Source: Saprospirales bacterium (lineage in GTDB: Bacteria > Bacteroidota > Bacteroidia > Chitinophagales > Saprospiraceae). Taken from it: a DNA stretch of 49,297 nt. The position numbers and the translations under genes are program-made. The notes below the pieces were generated by a model that ran no database searches, was not told where the DNA came from, and saw only the letters and a list, made by a program, of their open reading frames with translations. How positions within the stretch are numbered: position 1 is the stretch's first letter; each line of letters opens with the position of its first letter. Below, in pieces: positions 18,333-26,855 of this stretch. The DNA lies in assembly GCA_002698985.1 (NCBI GenBank), contig PAAY01000043.1, positions 1-49,297 of the forward strand, written 5' to 3'.

Positions 18333-18893
18333 ATGAACATGAAAAGTATTCTATCCATGCTAATTTTAGCGTTTGTATTAATTACAAATTCATTTTCCCA
18401 ATCTGCACAAGACACAAAAGACTTCATTCGGGAAAAAATCGAAGCCAATAACCCAATCCCAAGTTATGACAACTATGCTATATTCGAAAACATACTAAAG
18501 CCAGACGCAGACTATCTAGCTGGGAAGAAACTAACTAATGAAGAATTTAACCACCTGTTCATCTATGGAAGAGAATGCCATATGGATGACAATCCATCTA
18601 GCGGTGTTTGGCTAACCGTGGCTGAATGCATTGACTTTCGAGGAATCACCAAAGTATCAACAACAAGAAATACAGGAAAATATAATTACTACAGCATTAG
18701 AGTCTACATATCAGGCAACTATCATGCAAAAAAATATTACCATGTAACAGGGGAAGAAGCTAAATGGGAATACCTACCTTATATGGAGATATTAATTGGC
18801 GACAACGCAGAAGCTGCGAATAAAATAAAGAAAGCAATCATTCATCTAGGTGAAATTTATGGGATTTCCATAAAGGATGGGGATCTATTTTAA
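18333..18893 (+). CDS. Secreted protein of unknown function
   Basis: A 186-residue protein with a clear signal peptide (MKSILSMLILAFVLITNSFS, cut before QSAQD). The mature part is soluble with mixed secondary structure (YDNYAIFENILKPDADYLAG, HVTGEEAKWEYLPYMEILIG). No family was recognised. Base composition is clearly AT-richer than the backbone, consistent with transfer. Starts 18333 or 18339. It stands alone on the plus strand like the other single-gene units to its right. Confidence 0.7.
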   Translation: MNMKSILSMLILAFVLITNSFSQSAQDTKDFIREKIEANNPIPSYDNYAIFENILKPDADYLAGKKLTNEEFNHLFIYGRECHMDDNPSSGVWLTVAECIDFRGITKVSTTRNTGKYNYYSIRVYISGNYHAKKYYHVTGEEAKWEYLPYMEILIGDNAEAANKIKKAIIHLGEIYGISIKDGDLF

Positions 18894-19023
18894 TAGGGTA
18901 GAAGCCCTTGATTAATCTATGGCCATGGAATAGAGGACGACATAAAAACCTGCCCCCTCCCCTTAAAGGCATTCATTCGGAAGCAGGATATTCTTAAAGG
19001 CCGTAATTACACGGCCAAAACTC

Positions 19024-19508
19024 GTCTTAGCAAGTGTTGAGCAACGCAGCATATGCAAACCTCCTCCATCATCACGGAACTTTTTCAAATCAACCCGTTC
19101 CTGAAAAGAATTCCTCTGTGCAATACCCGCCTCTGGAAAATCACCTTCAACTTCACCCACCTGCTGCTCCACGCCGTCGAGCTAAGACTGACGTATCCAG
19201 TTTCAGGAGAGGAGCTCACCAGTCGTGCGGTAGAACAGGAAATGATTAGGAGGTGGAGGGAAGTTTTGGGCTTGGCTCGAAGTTTTTGAGGTGTTTTTTT
19301 TGGGAGTTTTTTTGGGTTTCGTAGCTTTGGGAGGAAGATGTTGCAGACATACGACATTTGCACTAACATCATTAATGATGCACCTCAAAATGTGGGATAG
19401 TGGATGACACACACAACTTGGTTTGACATTTTTTAACTTCCGAATCGCTGAGTGTTCGAATATATTAAGGTGAAACAGAGGGTATTTAGCCATCTGGAAG
19501 TGGTATTA
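19024..19508 (+). repeat. Spacer repeat copy R1 (most diverged)
   Basis: Shares with the copies at 19991, 21450 and 32370 the order: CAAGTGTTGAGCAACGC hairpin-like start, CTCCATCATCACGGAAC, TTTTTCAAATCAACC, the G/T-rich block GGGAGTTTTTTTGGGTTTCG, GGGAGGAAGATGTTGC, and a 3' module with ACTTGGTTTGACATTTTTTA and GAATCGCTGAGTGTTCGAAT. An open frame through it (19053-19289) is not conserved as open in the other copies. A short secreted-protein gene follows 17 bp later. Confidence 0.6.
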
Positions 19509-19525
19509 CCTTAAAAAAACAAGGT

Positions 19526-19963
19526 ATGAGATCTATCATTATTATCATTGCAACACTACTACCAATCACTGCATTAACGCAAGAAAAAAAGTCATTTAAA
19601 ATCGACGACCTAATTGCTTTGCGCGATTCTAACATTGAAAAAGCCCATGAGTTTTTAAAATCAAGATATTTCGATTTTATAAGAAAGGAAGAGAACTGCT
19701 GCTATTACTTTGCAGTGAATTACAACAAATACACAGACACAGCTGCATTGTGGACTTATAAATATATTGATGGTAGAGTAAAAGTTTTGCAAGGAGGAGA
19801 AGCAGAGCTATTGTTTTTTATAAAGGACCAATTACAACCCTATAAAATAGGCATGGAATTTACAGGGGAAGGATGGGTGGAAACTGAGTACAAATATAGA
19901 AACCATTATATCACTTTTCGGGAAAACGATGTGCTATCTAAATACGAACTATATATAGATTAG
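19526..19963 (+). CDS. Secreted protein of unknown function
   Basis: A 145-residue protein with a signal peptide (MRSIIIIIATLLPITALTQ) and a mature part of about 126 residues with alternating strands (YYFAVNYNKYTDTAALWTYK, GWVETEYKYRNHYITFREND). No family was recognised. It is AT-rich, and lies between spacer repeats R1 and R2 as the only gene of its unit. The layout and export signal resemble the gene at 18333. Confidence 0.7.
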   Translation: MRSIIIIIATLLPITALTQEKKSFKIDDLIALRDSNIEKAHEFLKSRYFDFIRKEENCCYYFAVNYNKYTDTAALWTYKYIDGRVKVLQGGEAELLFFIKDQLQPYKIGMEFTGEGWVETEYKYRNHYITFRENDVLSKYELYID

Positions 19964-19990
19964 ATAATGGAATTTGCACATCTTGTCAAC

Positions 19991-20478
19991 CCAGTACTTG
20001 CAAGTCTTGAACGTAGCCGCACTTGCAAGCCTCCACCATCATCACCAAACCTTTTCAAATCAATCAGCCCACATAAAGAATACCCCCACCCCACAACAAT
20101 CTAACTTAAATCGGAAAAACGACCTTCGGCTTCCCCCTATGCCGTCCCACGCTGCTGTGCTGCAGCTGCCACATCCCAGAAAAGGTGAAACAATCATCTG
20201 GGTTGAAGAGCAGGAGGCTTTTAGGCGGTGAAGACCTCTTTTTGGACACCAGGATGCTGTAGAAAAGTTTTAATGTGTTTTTGGAAGTTTGTCGGGTTTT
20301 GTAGTTTTGGCAGGAAGAATTGCCGGCAAGGCTGCATTTGTAATAAAGGCTGGATGATGCAGAGCAAGATGGTTACAAACAGGTAGCCTGCATAAACAAG
20401 CCTTAATTTTAGACCTGCTGGATAAACGGATGTTTTTAATAGGAGGGTAGAGGCCATTCGATCATTCGAACGTTTGGC
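19991..20478 (+). repeat. Spacer repeat copy R2
   Basis: Starts with a hairpin CTTGCAAGT (19997-20005) / ACTTGCAAG (20021-20029) with a 15-nt loop. Positions 19991-20344 run nearly collinear with 21450-21803 at high identity by eye, including CTCCACCATCATCACCAAAC and GGGTTGAAGAGCAGGAGGCT. The 3' module (20390-20478) has GCATAAACAAG, CATTCGATCATTCGAACG and ends in GTTTGGC (20472-20478), in the position of an attC right core site. The Doc/Fic-like gene follows. Confidence 0.75.
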
Positions 20479-20513
20479 GCAATAAATAAAAAAAATAAAC
20501 AAAATAACCACAA

Positions 20514-21386
20514 GTGGATACAATAAAAACGCAGAAAGATAAAATTAATGTTCTAACAAGAAATGATGTGGAAGAATTGCACACTCTCCTTTCAAAAAAT
20601 TACACTCTTCTTCAGGATATGGATCCAGTTGAGCCACCTGGAATAAAAAGTGAAGATTTACTTGAAAGTGCTGTACAAAGACAATATACAGGTTCTGGAG
20701 ATTGGTACAAATACGAAAACTGTTACAAGAATTGCGCTACTCTAATTTTTGGTGTAATAAAAAATCACCCATTTCATAATGGAAATAAAAGGACTGGATT
20801 GCTGTGCATGATTAAGCATCTTTACATAAATGGATACGTACTAAAGCCTGATTTGAGACATCAAGATATTTACAACTTCATAATATCAATTTCAGATGGT
20901 AAGCTATTCCAATACGCAAATGAGAATAAGCGGTATAAAAAATGGCTAAGAATCAATAGAATGCAAAAGGAAAAGGAGTTAGACATCGATAGTCAAATAA
21001 GTTTTATTGAATACTGGATTAGAGTTAATTCTATTTCGAAGAACGTTCAAGTTAAAGGAAAGGTAAGAATAAATAAATTGAAATCTATTTTAGAAATGAA
21101 AGGAATAAAAATGGAACAAAATGGAGCAAAAATTAAAGTGTTCAAAGAAGAAGAAAAGAAATTCTTAGGCATTAAAACTGGAAAAAGGAAAGTTAGTGAA
21201 CGAGAATATTCTTTGGGTAATTCTTTAACTGAAATTGGCAAAGCGACTTTAAAATATTTAAGGAGAGATTTTGATCTCACCCCAAATGACGGAATTGATA
21301 ACGTGGTTTTTTATGATGATGACTGCTTTTTGGACGAAGAAATTACAACTTACAGAAAAATAATTTATAAGTTATCAAAAACATAA
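20514..21386 (+). CDS. Doc/Fic-family protein with C-terminal extension
   Basis: A 290-residue protein. The N-terminal ~130 residues are a death-on-curing type Fic domain with the active-site loop HPFHNGNKRTG (85-95), of the Doc form with Lys in place of Gly in GNxR. Doc proteins phosphorylate EF-Tu and Fic proteins AMPylate targets; this one has the catalytic His85 and the Doc-like GNKR. Residues ~140-290 (KVRINKLKSILEMKGIKMEQ ... SLGNSLTEIGKATLKYLRRD) are an extra domain I do not recognise. The start is GTG at 20514, since no ATG fits. No antitoxin gene is adjacent, so self-inhibition by the extra domain is possible. Confidence 0.75.
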   Translation: MDTIKTQKDKINVLTRNDVEELHTLLSKNYTLLQDMDPVEPPGIKSEDLLESAVQRQYTGSGDWYKYENCYKNCATLIFGVIKNHPFHNGNKRTGLLCMIKHLYINGYVLKPDLRHQDIYNFIISISDGKLFQYANENKRYKKWLRINRMQKEKELDIDSQISFIEYWIRVNSISKNVQVKGKVRINKLKSILEMKGIKMEQNGAKIKVFKEEEKKFLGIKTGKRKVSEREYSLGNSLTEIGKATLKYLRRDFDLTPNDGIDNVVFYDDDCFLDEEITTYRKIIYKLSKT

Positions 21387-21449
21387 ATGATCACTACACC
21401 TAATATTGTTTATGATGGTCACACCTAGCAAAATGTGGGCTCGCTTCCC

Positions 21450-21949
21450 CAGTCCTTGCAAGTGTTAAGCGCAGCGCAACTTGCAAGCCTCCACCATCAT
21501 CACCAAACCCATTCAAATCAATCAGCCCACATAAAGAATACCCCCACCCCACAACAATCTAACTTAAATCGGAAAAACGACCTTCGGCTTCCTCTACATG
21601 CCGCCCCACGCAGCTGAGCTACGGCTGCCACATTCCAGCACGGGAGAAACAATCATCATCTGGGTTGAAGAGCAGGAGGCTTTTAGGCGGTGAAGACCTC
21701 TTTTTGGACACCAGGATGCTATAGAAAAGTTTTAATGTGTTTTTGGGGGTTAGTCGGGTTTTGTAGTTTTGGGAGGAAGATTTGCCGGCAAGGCTACATT
21801 CGCAATAACAGATAAATGATTCATTACAAGATGTGCACATGTGGTTGGCATACTGCAACTTGGCTTAACAATATCTAATTTTTGACTCGCTGAATTTGCG
21901 AATGTTTTAAAGGTGGAATAAACGACATTCGGTTATTCGGACGTTAGCC
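21450..21949 (+). repeat. Spacer repeat copy R3
   Basis: Hairpin CTTGCAAGT (21456-21464) / ACTTGCAAG (21480-21488) with a 15-nt loop, then a body closely matching R2, the G/T-rich block GTTTTTGGGGGTTAGTCGGG, GGAAGATTTGCCGGCAAGGC, and the attC-like 3' module (21863-21949). It fills the 580-bp gap between the Doc/Fic and DUF6544-type genes. Confidence 0.78.
21863..21949 (+). other. attC-like recombination site upstream of the DUF6544-type gene
   Basis: Begins with GCTTAAC (21863-21869), a perfect fit to the R'' consensus RYYYAAC, followed by AATA, and ends with GTTAGCC (21943-21949) in the place of R' (GTTRRRY, one deviation). Between them GCGAATG and CATTCGG plus flanking bases form an imperfect stem (GAATTTGCGAATG / CATTCGGTTATTC). 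The last 18 bp before the core are shared with R2 (20455-20472) and R4 (32851-32868). Confidence 0.5.
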
Positions 21950-21965
21950 ACAAGCAGTAAAAACA

Positions 21966-23090
21966 ATGCGAATAGCTTTACTCATATTAATTGGAATACA
22001 CGGAATTATCCACCTATTTGGATTTCTGAAAGCATTTGGCATTTCTGAATTTAATGCTATTTCTCATCCGATTTCAAAGACGCATGGAACATTGTGGCTC
22101 TTGACATTCATATTTTTTATTATCACAGTTTTTTTTAATCTCATCCATTCAGATTATTGGTGGTTAATCGGGTTTTTAGCTGTAATTGCTTCACAGGTTT
22201 TGATTTTCAATTATTGGTCTGATGCAAAATTTGGTACAATAGCAAACCTCATAATTCTCTTAGCTTTAATATTATCTTACTCAAGTTTTAATTTTAAAAG
22301 TAAAATTGTCAAGGAAAGAGAAAAGCTATTTGAAAGCTCTCAGTCTGTTAGTGAAAAAGTAATTACCAAAGAGACTATTTCGGAATTACCTTCAATTATA
22401 CAAAAGTGGCTAATTAACAACGGAACAATTAGCAAGAAACCGATTTATAACGTCTATTTAACTCAAGAACTACAACTCAAATTAAAACCTGAACAAACAA
22501 CTTGGAACTATGGTATGGCAGAGCAATATTTTACTATTCAACCACCAGCGTTCAATTGGAATATTAATACTGAAATGAACTCAATATTGAGTATTGTAGG
22601 TAGAGACAAATTTGTAGATGGTAAAGGCGAGATGGTAATTAAGCTTCTATCACTTATTCCAGTTGCAAATACAAAAAATAACGAAAAGGTAAATCAGGCA
22701 ACCTTACAACGATATTTGGCGGAAATCGTTTGGTTTCCTTCAGCGTCTTTGAATGAATATATAAAATGGGAGCCTATAGACGACAATTCTGCCAGGGCAA
22801 TAATGGAATATAAAGGAACAGAAGGTTCAGGCGAATTTTATTTTGACAACAACGGAAATTTTGAAAGATTTGTGGCAATGCGTTATCAAGATTCCAATGA
22901 TGACAAACCTACCAAATGGACTGTTACTGCCACCAAAACAGAAGAAAGGAATGGAATAAAAATACCTATTGAGTGCGAAGCAAGTTGGGAATTTGAAAGT
23001 GGAAAATGGACTTGGTTGAAATTAAAAATTACAGACATTCAATACAACGTGAATAAAATGCCAGTGGCTAACAATGTATATAAAAAATAG
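21966..23090 (+). CDS. Membrane protein, DUF6544-like
   Basis: A 374-residue protein. Four N-terminal TM helices (IALLILIGIHGIIHLFGFLK; LWLLTFIFFIITVFFNL; WWLIGFLAVIASQVLIF; IANLIILLALILSYSSF) precede a soluble domain with ISELPSIIQKWLINNGTISK, EIVWFPSASLNEYIKWEPID and KIPIECEASWEFESGKWTWL, which resembles the DUF6544 family (role unknown). AT-rich. The last codons (PVANNVYKK) are written inside the following attC-like site (23066 onward), a typical cassette arrangement. Own-core match: GTTAGCCAC at the start (21943-21951) and GTGGCTAAC at the end (23064-23072). Confidence 0.78.
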   Translation: MRIALLILIGIHGIIHLFGFLKAFGISEFNAISHPISKTHGTLWLLTFIFFIITVFFNLIHSDYWWLIGFLAVIASQVLIFNYWSDAKFGTIANLIILLALILSYSSFNFKSKIVKEREKLFESSQSVSEKVITKETISELPSIIQKWLINNGTISKKPIYNVYLTQELQLKLKPEQTTWNYGMAEQYFTIQPPAFNWNINTEMNSILSIVGRDKFVDGKGEMVIKLLSLIPVANTKNNEKVNQATLQRYLAEIVWFPSASLNEYIKWEPIDDNSARAIMEYKGTEGSGEFYFDNNGNFERFVAMRYQDSNDDKPTKWTVTATKTEERNGIKIPIECEASWEFESGKWTWLKLKITDIQYNVNKMPVANNVYKK

Positions 23091-23195
23091 GCGAAATAGT
23101 AGTAATGTCAAAGGTTTTAGCTCGTACCAAGGTTGTGTTTAGCTGAAAGTTTGGTGCTTCGAAATCGCCTACTTTTCATATACTAACCGTTCGAC
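23066..23195 (+). other. attC-like site between two cassette-like genes
   Basis: R''-like GGCTAAC (23066-23072) then AATG; long arms GTATATAAAAAATAGGCGA (23076-23094) and TCGCCTACTTTTCATATAC (23165-23183) pair at 17 of 19 positions; then TAACC and the right core GTTCGAC (23189-23195). GGCTAAC is the exact reverse complement of GTTAGCC at the start of the same unit (21943-21949), as expected when a circular cassette carrying its own attC is inserted by an integron integrase. Confidence 0.65.
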
Positions 23196-23277
23196 GCAAT
23201 TAGAAAAAAACAAAAAGAAAATCAAAACGAACGGAACAGCCGATAAACCATTTTTTCTCCCTTTAAATTTACCGATT

Positions 23278-26106
23278 ATGACAAGGTTTTTGAAACTCGC
23301 TTCGGTTGCCGCAATTGTGCTGGCAGCAAACTTCTTTTCTTCTTTCCTCTATTCTCAGGACACAGGATTTTACCGGAACATGAAAGAGAAGGCAGATTTC
23401 GTCTTCGAGGGCGAAATCTTGAAAAGCACAGGAAAATGGAACACGGGGAGGACGATGATTTACACCGAACACGAAATCAGGCTCACCAAGGTGTTCAAGG
23501 GCTACCTGCGGGAAAACAGTATCAGGCTGGTGACACTTGGTGGCGAAACAGCGGAAGGGCAGTTCGTCATCGTTGGGGATGCCCTGCAACTGGGCAAAGG
23601 CCAAAAGGGTATTTTCTTCGCACAGGAAGAACCTCTTGGGATGTTGGCGGGGACACCCTTCAGGGAAAAGCAATGTTTTGCCAGCGCCCCAGACGGGTTC
23701 GTAGCAAAACAGTTCAATGACCACAGCTCCAGGCCTCTCGGTTATGGCGCAATGTACCAAAAAGAAAAGTACGACAGGGTGTTGGCAGAACTTGGGGAGG
23801 TTATTGCCCAATATGAGCCTGAAACTACGGAAAACCCTTTCTCGGATTTACCTTGTGACGCACCGGATTTTGCAAGCAGCGCCGAGATATCACTGCAAAA
23901 CGTTGAAGTGACCAATGGTCTGCAAGATGTTGAATTTGACGTTGTAATCAAAGCATCCCCTCAAGGCATAAAATTCGGGAAATGTGACTTTTCGCTGACC
24001 TTCCCGGAGGAGGTTTTCGGCAGCTATATCTTTCAGAACGGCATACTGACCGTCACAAAAGAGGCAGTGACTCAGGATGCCGACTATGCCCTCTCAGTGG
24101 CAGACCTTGCAGCGGGGAAGGTGAACGTAAGGATAGAGCTGGCGAACGGTTCGGATGCCGCCTACCCCCTGACCGGCAGTGAAGAAAAACTGTTTCACTG
24201 TAAAATGACGGTTGCCGACCCGTGGGCCGCTGCCGAACTGACAGGTTCGGATTTCAAGCTGGAAGGCGGTGTGTGGTACGAATGTGAACGCTCCCTGCTG
24301 CCCTTCCGTGAAACCGTTATAAGAACGGAGGTTGATGTCGTCCTGCCCAATTTTGAAAACCTTATCGGCGTCAACTATCACATCCAGAAATTTTATTACC
24401 GGGACTTGGGGGCGGTCAGGACATTGAAGTTCGACATCTATGCTTCTTCTGGCTCCAGTACATTGTTCAACTCGGCGGAACTGTACATAGACTATGGGGA
24501 TGCCTTCAATACAAACCTTGTCTCGGCAAGTGGAGTGAGTGTTCAAATGGGGCAAGTTTTATCAACGGGCAGCTCATTCAATTACAGCGTGAACTTTTTT
24601 GACGATGCGTCGTCCTCCAAAACCTTGCGGTTGGAACTTTCCACATTGGTTGGACAGCCGCCTACCTTGACGCTCACCCCGACACCTGTCCATATCCTTT
24701 CGGTCACCTTGCTTGTTGACGATTGCACGGACAATGCGGGCATTGAGTGGAACGACCTGACGAACAACAACGGGAACACCTACTTGGACGGCACGGACGT
24801 TTTCCAGTACATGCCAATCACCTATGATGGAAGCCTTACTTCACCAATATGCGGTTGCAACCTGCCCGACCCAGTGATAACTGGTTTTTCGGAAACGCAG
24901 GTGCGGGCAGGTACAGGGGAGGAACTGACCATACAGGGCAACAACTTTGGGCATACCATCGTGGACGGAAGTTTCTATATCGAGGTGAGGGACGGGGACG
25001 GTTCGAGTTCGCTGAAAACCAAGATACCTGTGGTTGACATCCTTGACTGGACAAACACGGCCATTACATTCATTGTACCCTCGGCCACAGTCGGAAAAAT
25101 CAATGGCCCGATGGCCTCTGGGGGCGTAAAGGTTTTCAATGAATGTGACGACAGCAACGAGGAGGACATGGACGTCGAGTATGCCGTGATTAACTACCGT
25201 CCATCACCTACATCGAAAGCATACCGCCTTGCGCTGGAAAAGCAGACAACTACTGGAATAGAGTTCAAGTTCAGCGACAATGTGGGGACTGATGAGAGGA
25301 CGCTCACTACAAGCGCAATCGAGACTTGGTGCGGTGCGACCAGCATCCATTGGTCACACGGCGAGACTTTGCAGAACTATGATGAGGTTGACCCAGATGA
25401 TGGAATCAACCTTGTGGTCGAAGTCCCCAGTTCGGAACTGCCTACGGGCGCTGACGCAGCCGCTGTCGTGGCTGGTGAACGTGAGCCAAATGGCCCTACT
25501 TATGAAGCCCTATGTAATGACGACAACACATATTATGTCAGGAACATAGACATCATCATAAACCAGAGCACCAATTTTGATGCTTTTGACGCATCAGACC
25601 AACGGATATTCCTGCACGAGTTTGGACATGCCCATATGCTGAACCATGCCTCCAAGCTATTTGGTACGCCCGGTAGTCAGAAGCTGATGCATTACACTTA
25701 CGATTTCAGTGGGGCAATTACATCAGCCGATTTGAACGGGGCGAATACAGTGTTCGCTGCGAGTGCAGCCCTGTTGGGCGGTAGCGGGGACTGTCCCGAC
25801 CCGATTGACACGCATGCCTGCACAAATTCGACCCGCGAAAACGGATTGGCGGACAGGATAACCGTATCACCTGTCCCATTTACCGATGGCCTTTCCATCC
25901 AATGTGAACCGCCCCTTGGCGCAGGGACAACCATTTCGCTTTTCGGGACGATGGGGAACAAGGTACTGGAACGGCAGTTCGACCCTTATGGTACAATCCA
26001 ACTTGAAAGGCTGGGTTCGCTCCCGAGCGGGGTCTATTTCCTGCACATATCCAACGACGGCCAATATTGGTCAAAAAAACTTATAAAAACCGGAAGCCAT
26101 GAATAG
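23278..26106 (+). CDS. Secreted metalloprotease-like protein with IPT-like domain and T9SS sorting domain
   Basis: A 942-residue exported protein with a signal peptide to about residue 27 (FFSSFLYSQ). Residues ~30-190 contain DFVFEGEILKSTGKWNTGRT, like other T9SS cargo; about 530-600 an IPT/TIG-like domain (VITGFSETQVRAGTGEELTI); at 780-790 HEFGHAHMLNH, a metzincin-spaced zinc site (HExxHxxxxxH) without the usual Gly. The C-terminal ~75 residues (ITVSPVPFTDGLSIQCEPPL ... GVYFLHISNDGQYWSKKLIK) are a type A T9SS sorting domain, so the protein should cross the outer membrane by T9SS. It is GC-richer than neighbouring units and overlaps the next gene by 8 bp. Confidence 0.85.
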   Translation: MTRFLKLASVAAIVLAANFFSSFLYSQDTGFYRNMKEKADFVFEGEILKSTGKWNTGRTMIYTEHEIRLTKVFKGYLRENSIRLVTLGGETAEGQFVIVGDALQLGKGQKGIFFAQEEPLGMLAGTPFREKQCFASAPDGFVAKQFNDHSSRPLGYGAMYQKEKYDRVLAELGEVIAQYEPETTENPFSDLPCDAPDFASSAEISLQNVEVTNGLQDVEFDVVIKASPQGIKFGKCDFSLTFPEEVFGSYIFQNGILTVTKEAVTQDADYALSVADLAAGKVNVRIELANGSDAAYPLTGSEEKLFHCKMTVADPWAAAELTGSDFKLEGGVWYECERSLLPFRETVIRTEVDVVLPNFENLIGVNYHIQKFYYRDLGAVRTLKFDIYASSGSSTLFNSAELYIDYGDAFNTNLVSASGVSVQMGQVLSTGSSFNYSVNFFDDASSSKTLRLELSTLVGQPPTLTLTPTPVHILSVTLLVDDCTDNAGIEWNDLTNNNGNTYLDGTDVFQYMPITYDGSLTSPICGCNLPDPVITGFSETQVRAGTGEELTIQGNNFGHTIVDGSFYIEVRDGDGSSSLKTKIPVVDILDWTNTAITFIVPSATVGKINGPMASGGVKVFNECDDSNEEDMDVEYAVINYRPSPTSKAYRLALEKQTTTGIEFKFSDNVGTDERTLTTSAIETWCGATSIHWSHGETLQNYDEVDPDDGINLVVEVPSSELPTGADAAAVVAGEREPNGPTYEALCNDDNTYYVRNIDIIINQSTNFDAFDASDQRIFLHEFGHAHMLNHASKLFGTPGSQKLMHYTYDFSGAITSADLNGANTVFAASAALLGGSGDCPDPIDTHACTNSTRENGLADRITVSPVPFTDGLSIQCEPPLGAGTTISLFGTMGNKVLERQFDPYGTIQLERLGSLPSGVYFLHISNDGQYWSKKLIKTGSHE

Positions 26107-26599
26107 GTTAATCATTATGGCCGTGATAAGCATTTTCCTGCTGTCCTGCAACAGGCAACTTTACAAAGCACATCCAAACTGTACCGAATACTTTGACTAT
26201 ATCAAAGGTCACTGGGAAAAGAAGGGCAACGGTTGGTACACCATAAAAGTGGACAAAGTGGATTCCACCGCAGCTTGGATAATCAAGCACATTGACGACC
26301 CTCCGGTGTTCATCAAGCAATGGAAGGACAACAAGAAACACTGTCTTTGCACGCTGAACAAAAAGGAGGTTGGGATGCTCTTCGGTAAGCCGACCAAAGT
26401 CAAAAAAACATTCAATGTAATTGAAAAAGCGCAAATCGAAACATTTATGTACATGATATCGGATGGGGAATGTGACGAATCGGCAAAATCTTCATCAGAC
26501 CCCAACCCATGTGGAGGGATACGTTTTTCCTTTATAGGGGACAATCAATATAGAGGCTGTTCTTCGGGTTTGACACTTTGGGATTGGTCGCTACCTTGA
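26099..26599 (+). CDS. Putative lipoprotein of unknown function
   Basis: A 166-residue protein with a lipoprotein signal (MNRLIIMAVISIFLLSC, lipobox LLSC, modified Cys17). The mature part has several Cys (CLCTLN, CDES, PCGGIRFS, GCSSG) and no family I recognise. The start overlaps the metalloprotease-like gene stop in ATGAATAG, indicating coupled translation and a shared job, perhaps as cell-surface partner. A strong hairpin terminator follows at 26618-26655. Both genes appear to form a two-gene cassette. Confidence 0.78.
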   Translation: MNRLIIMAVISIFLLSCNRQLYKAHPNCTEYFDYIKGHWEKKGNGWYTIKVDKVDSTAAWIIKHIDDPPVFIKQWKDNKKHCLCTLNKKEVGMLFGKPTKVKKTFNVIEKAQIETFMYMISDGECDESAKSSSDPNPCGGIRFSFIGDNQYRGCSSGLTLWDWSLP

Positions 26600-26617
26600 T
26601 ACTTTAAACGGAATAAC

Positions 26618-26655
26618 AAAGAGTGCTGCCAATAGGAATACTGGCGGCACTCTTT
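26618..26655 (+). terminator. Hairpin terminator of the metalloprotease-lipoprotein pair
   Basis: AAAGAGTGCTGCCA (26618-26631) pairs with TGGCGGCACTCTTT (26642-26655) over 14 bp with one wobble and a 10-nt loop. The 3' arm ends in TTT, followed by GCTTT. Confidence 0.7.
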
Positions 26656-26712
26656 GCTTTCGGATAGGAGATAAAAAAGGAAAAATAAGAAAAGAAAACT
26701 GCGTCGAATCAT

Positions 26713-26799
26713 GTAGGGAAAGGTGACCAAAGATAATATGGATTAGCCACCTCTGCCCTCTCACACCACCGGACGTACGGGCCACGTATCCGGCGGTTC
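26713..26799 (-). ncRNA. Group II intron domains V and VI
   Basis: Domain V, read downward from 26799, has ACCGCCGGA pairing with TCCGGTGGT (9 bp including a G-U) around ACGTGGCCCGTACG; the base of the stem contains the triad CGC typical of class C introns. Domain VI follows: GGTGGCTAA pairs with TTTGGTCACC, ending a few bases before the 3' intron end. Confidence 0.75.
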
Positions 26800-26855
26800 A
26801 TAGAACAACTTCACTTTCTACTTTGGATTGGGCCTGGTTTGTCGCCGTACTTGAC

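Noticed and set aside
19053..19289. A 78-codon open frame in spacer repeat R1 that reads like a plausible helical peptide
   Set aside because: The same segment in R2, R3 and R4 has stops or frame changes in all corresponding frames, so coding is not conserved. It might be a relic.
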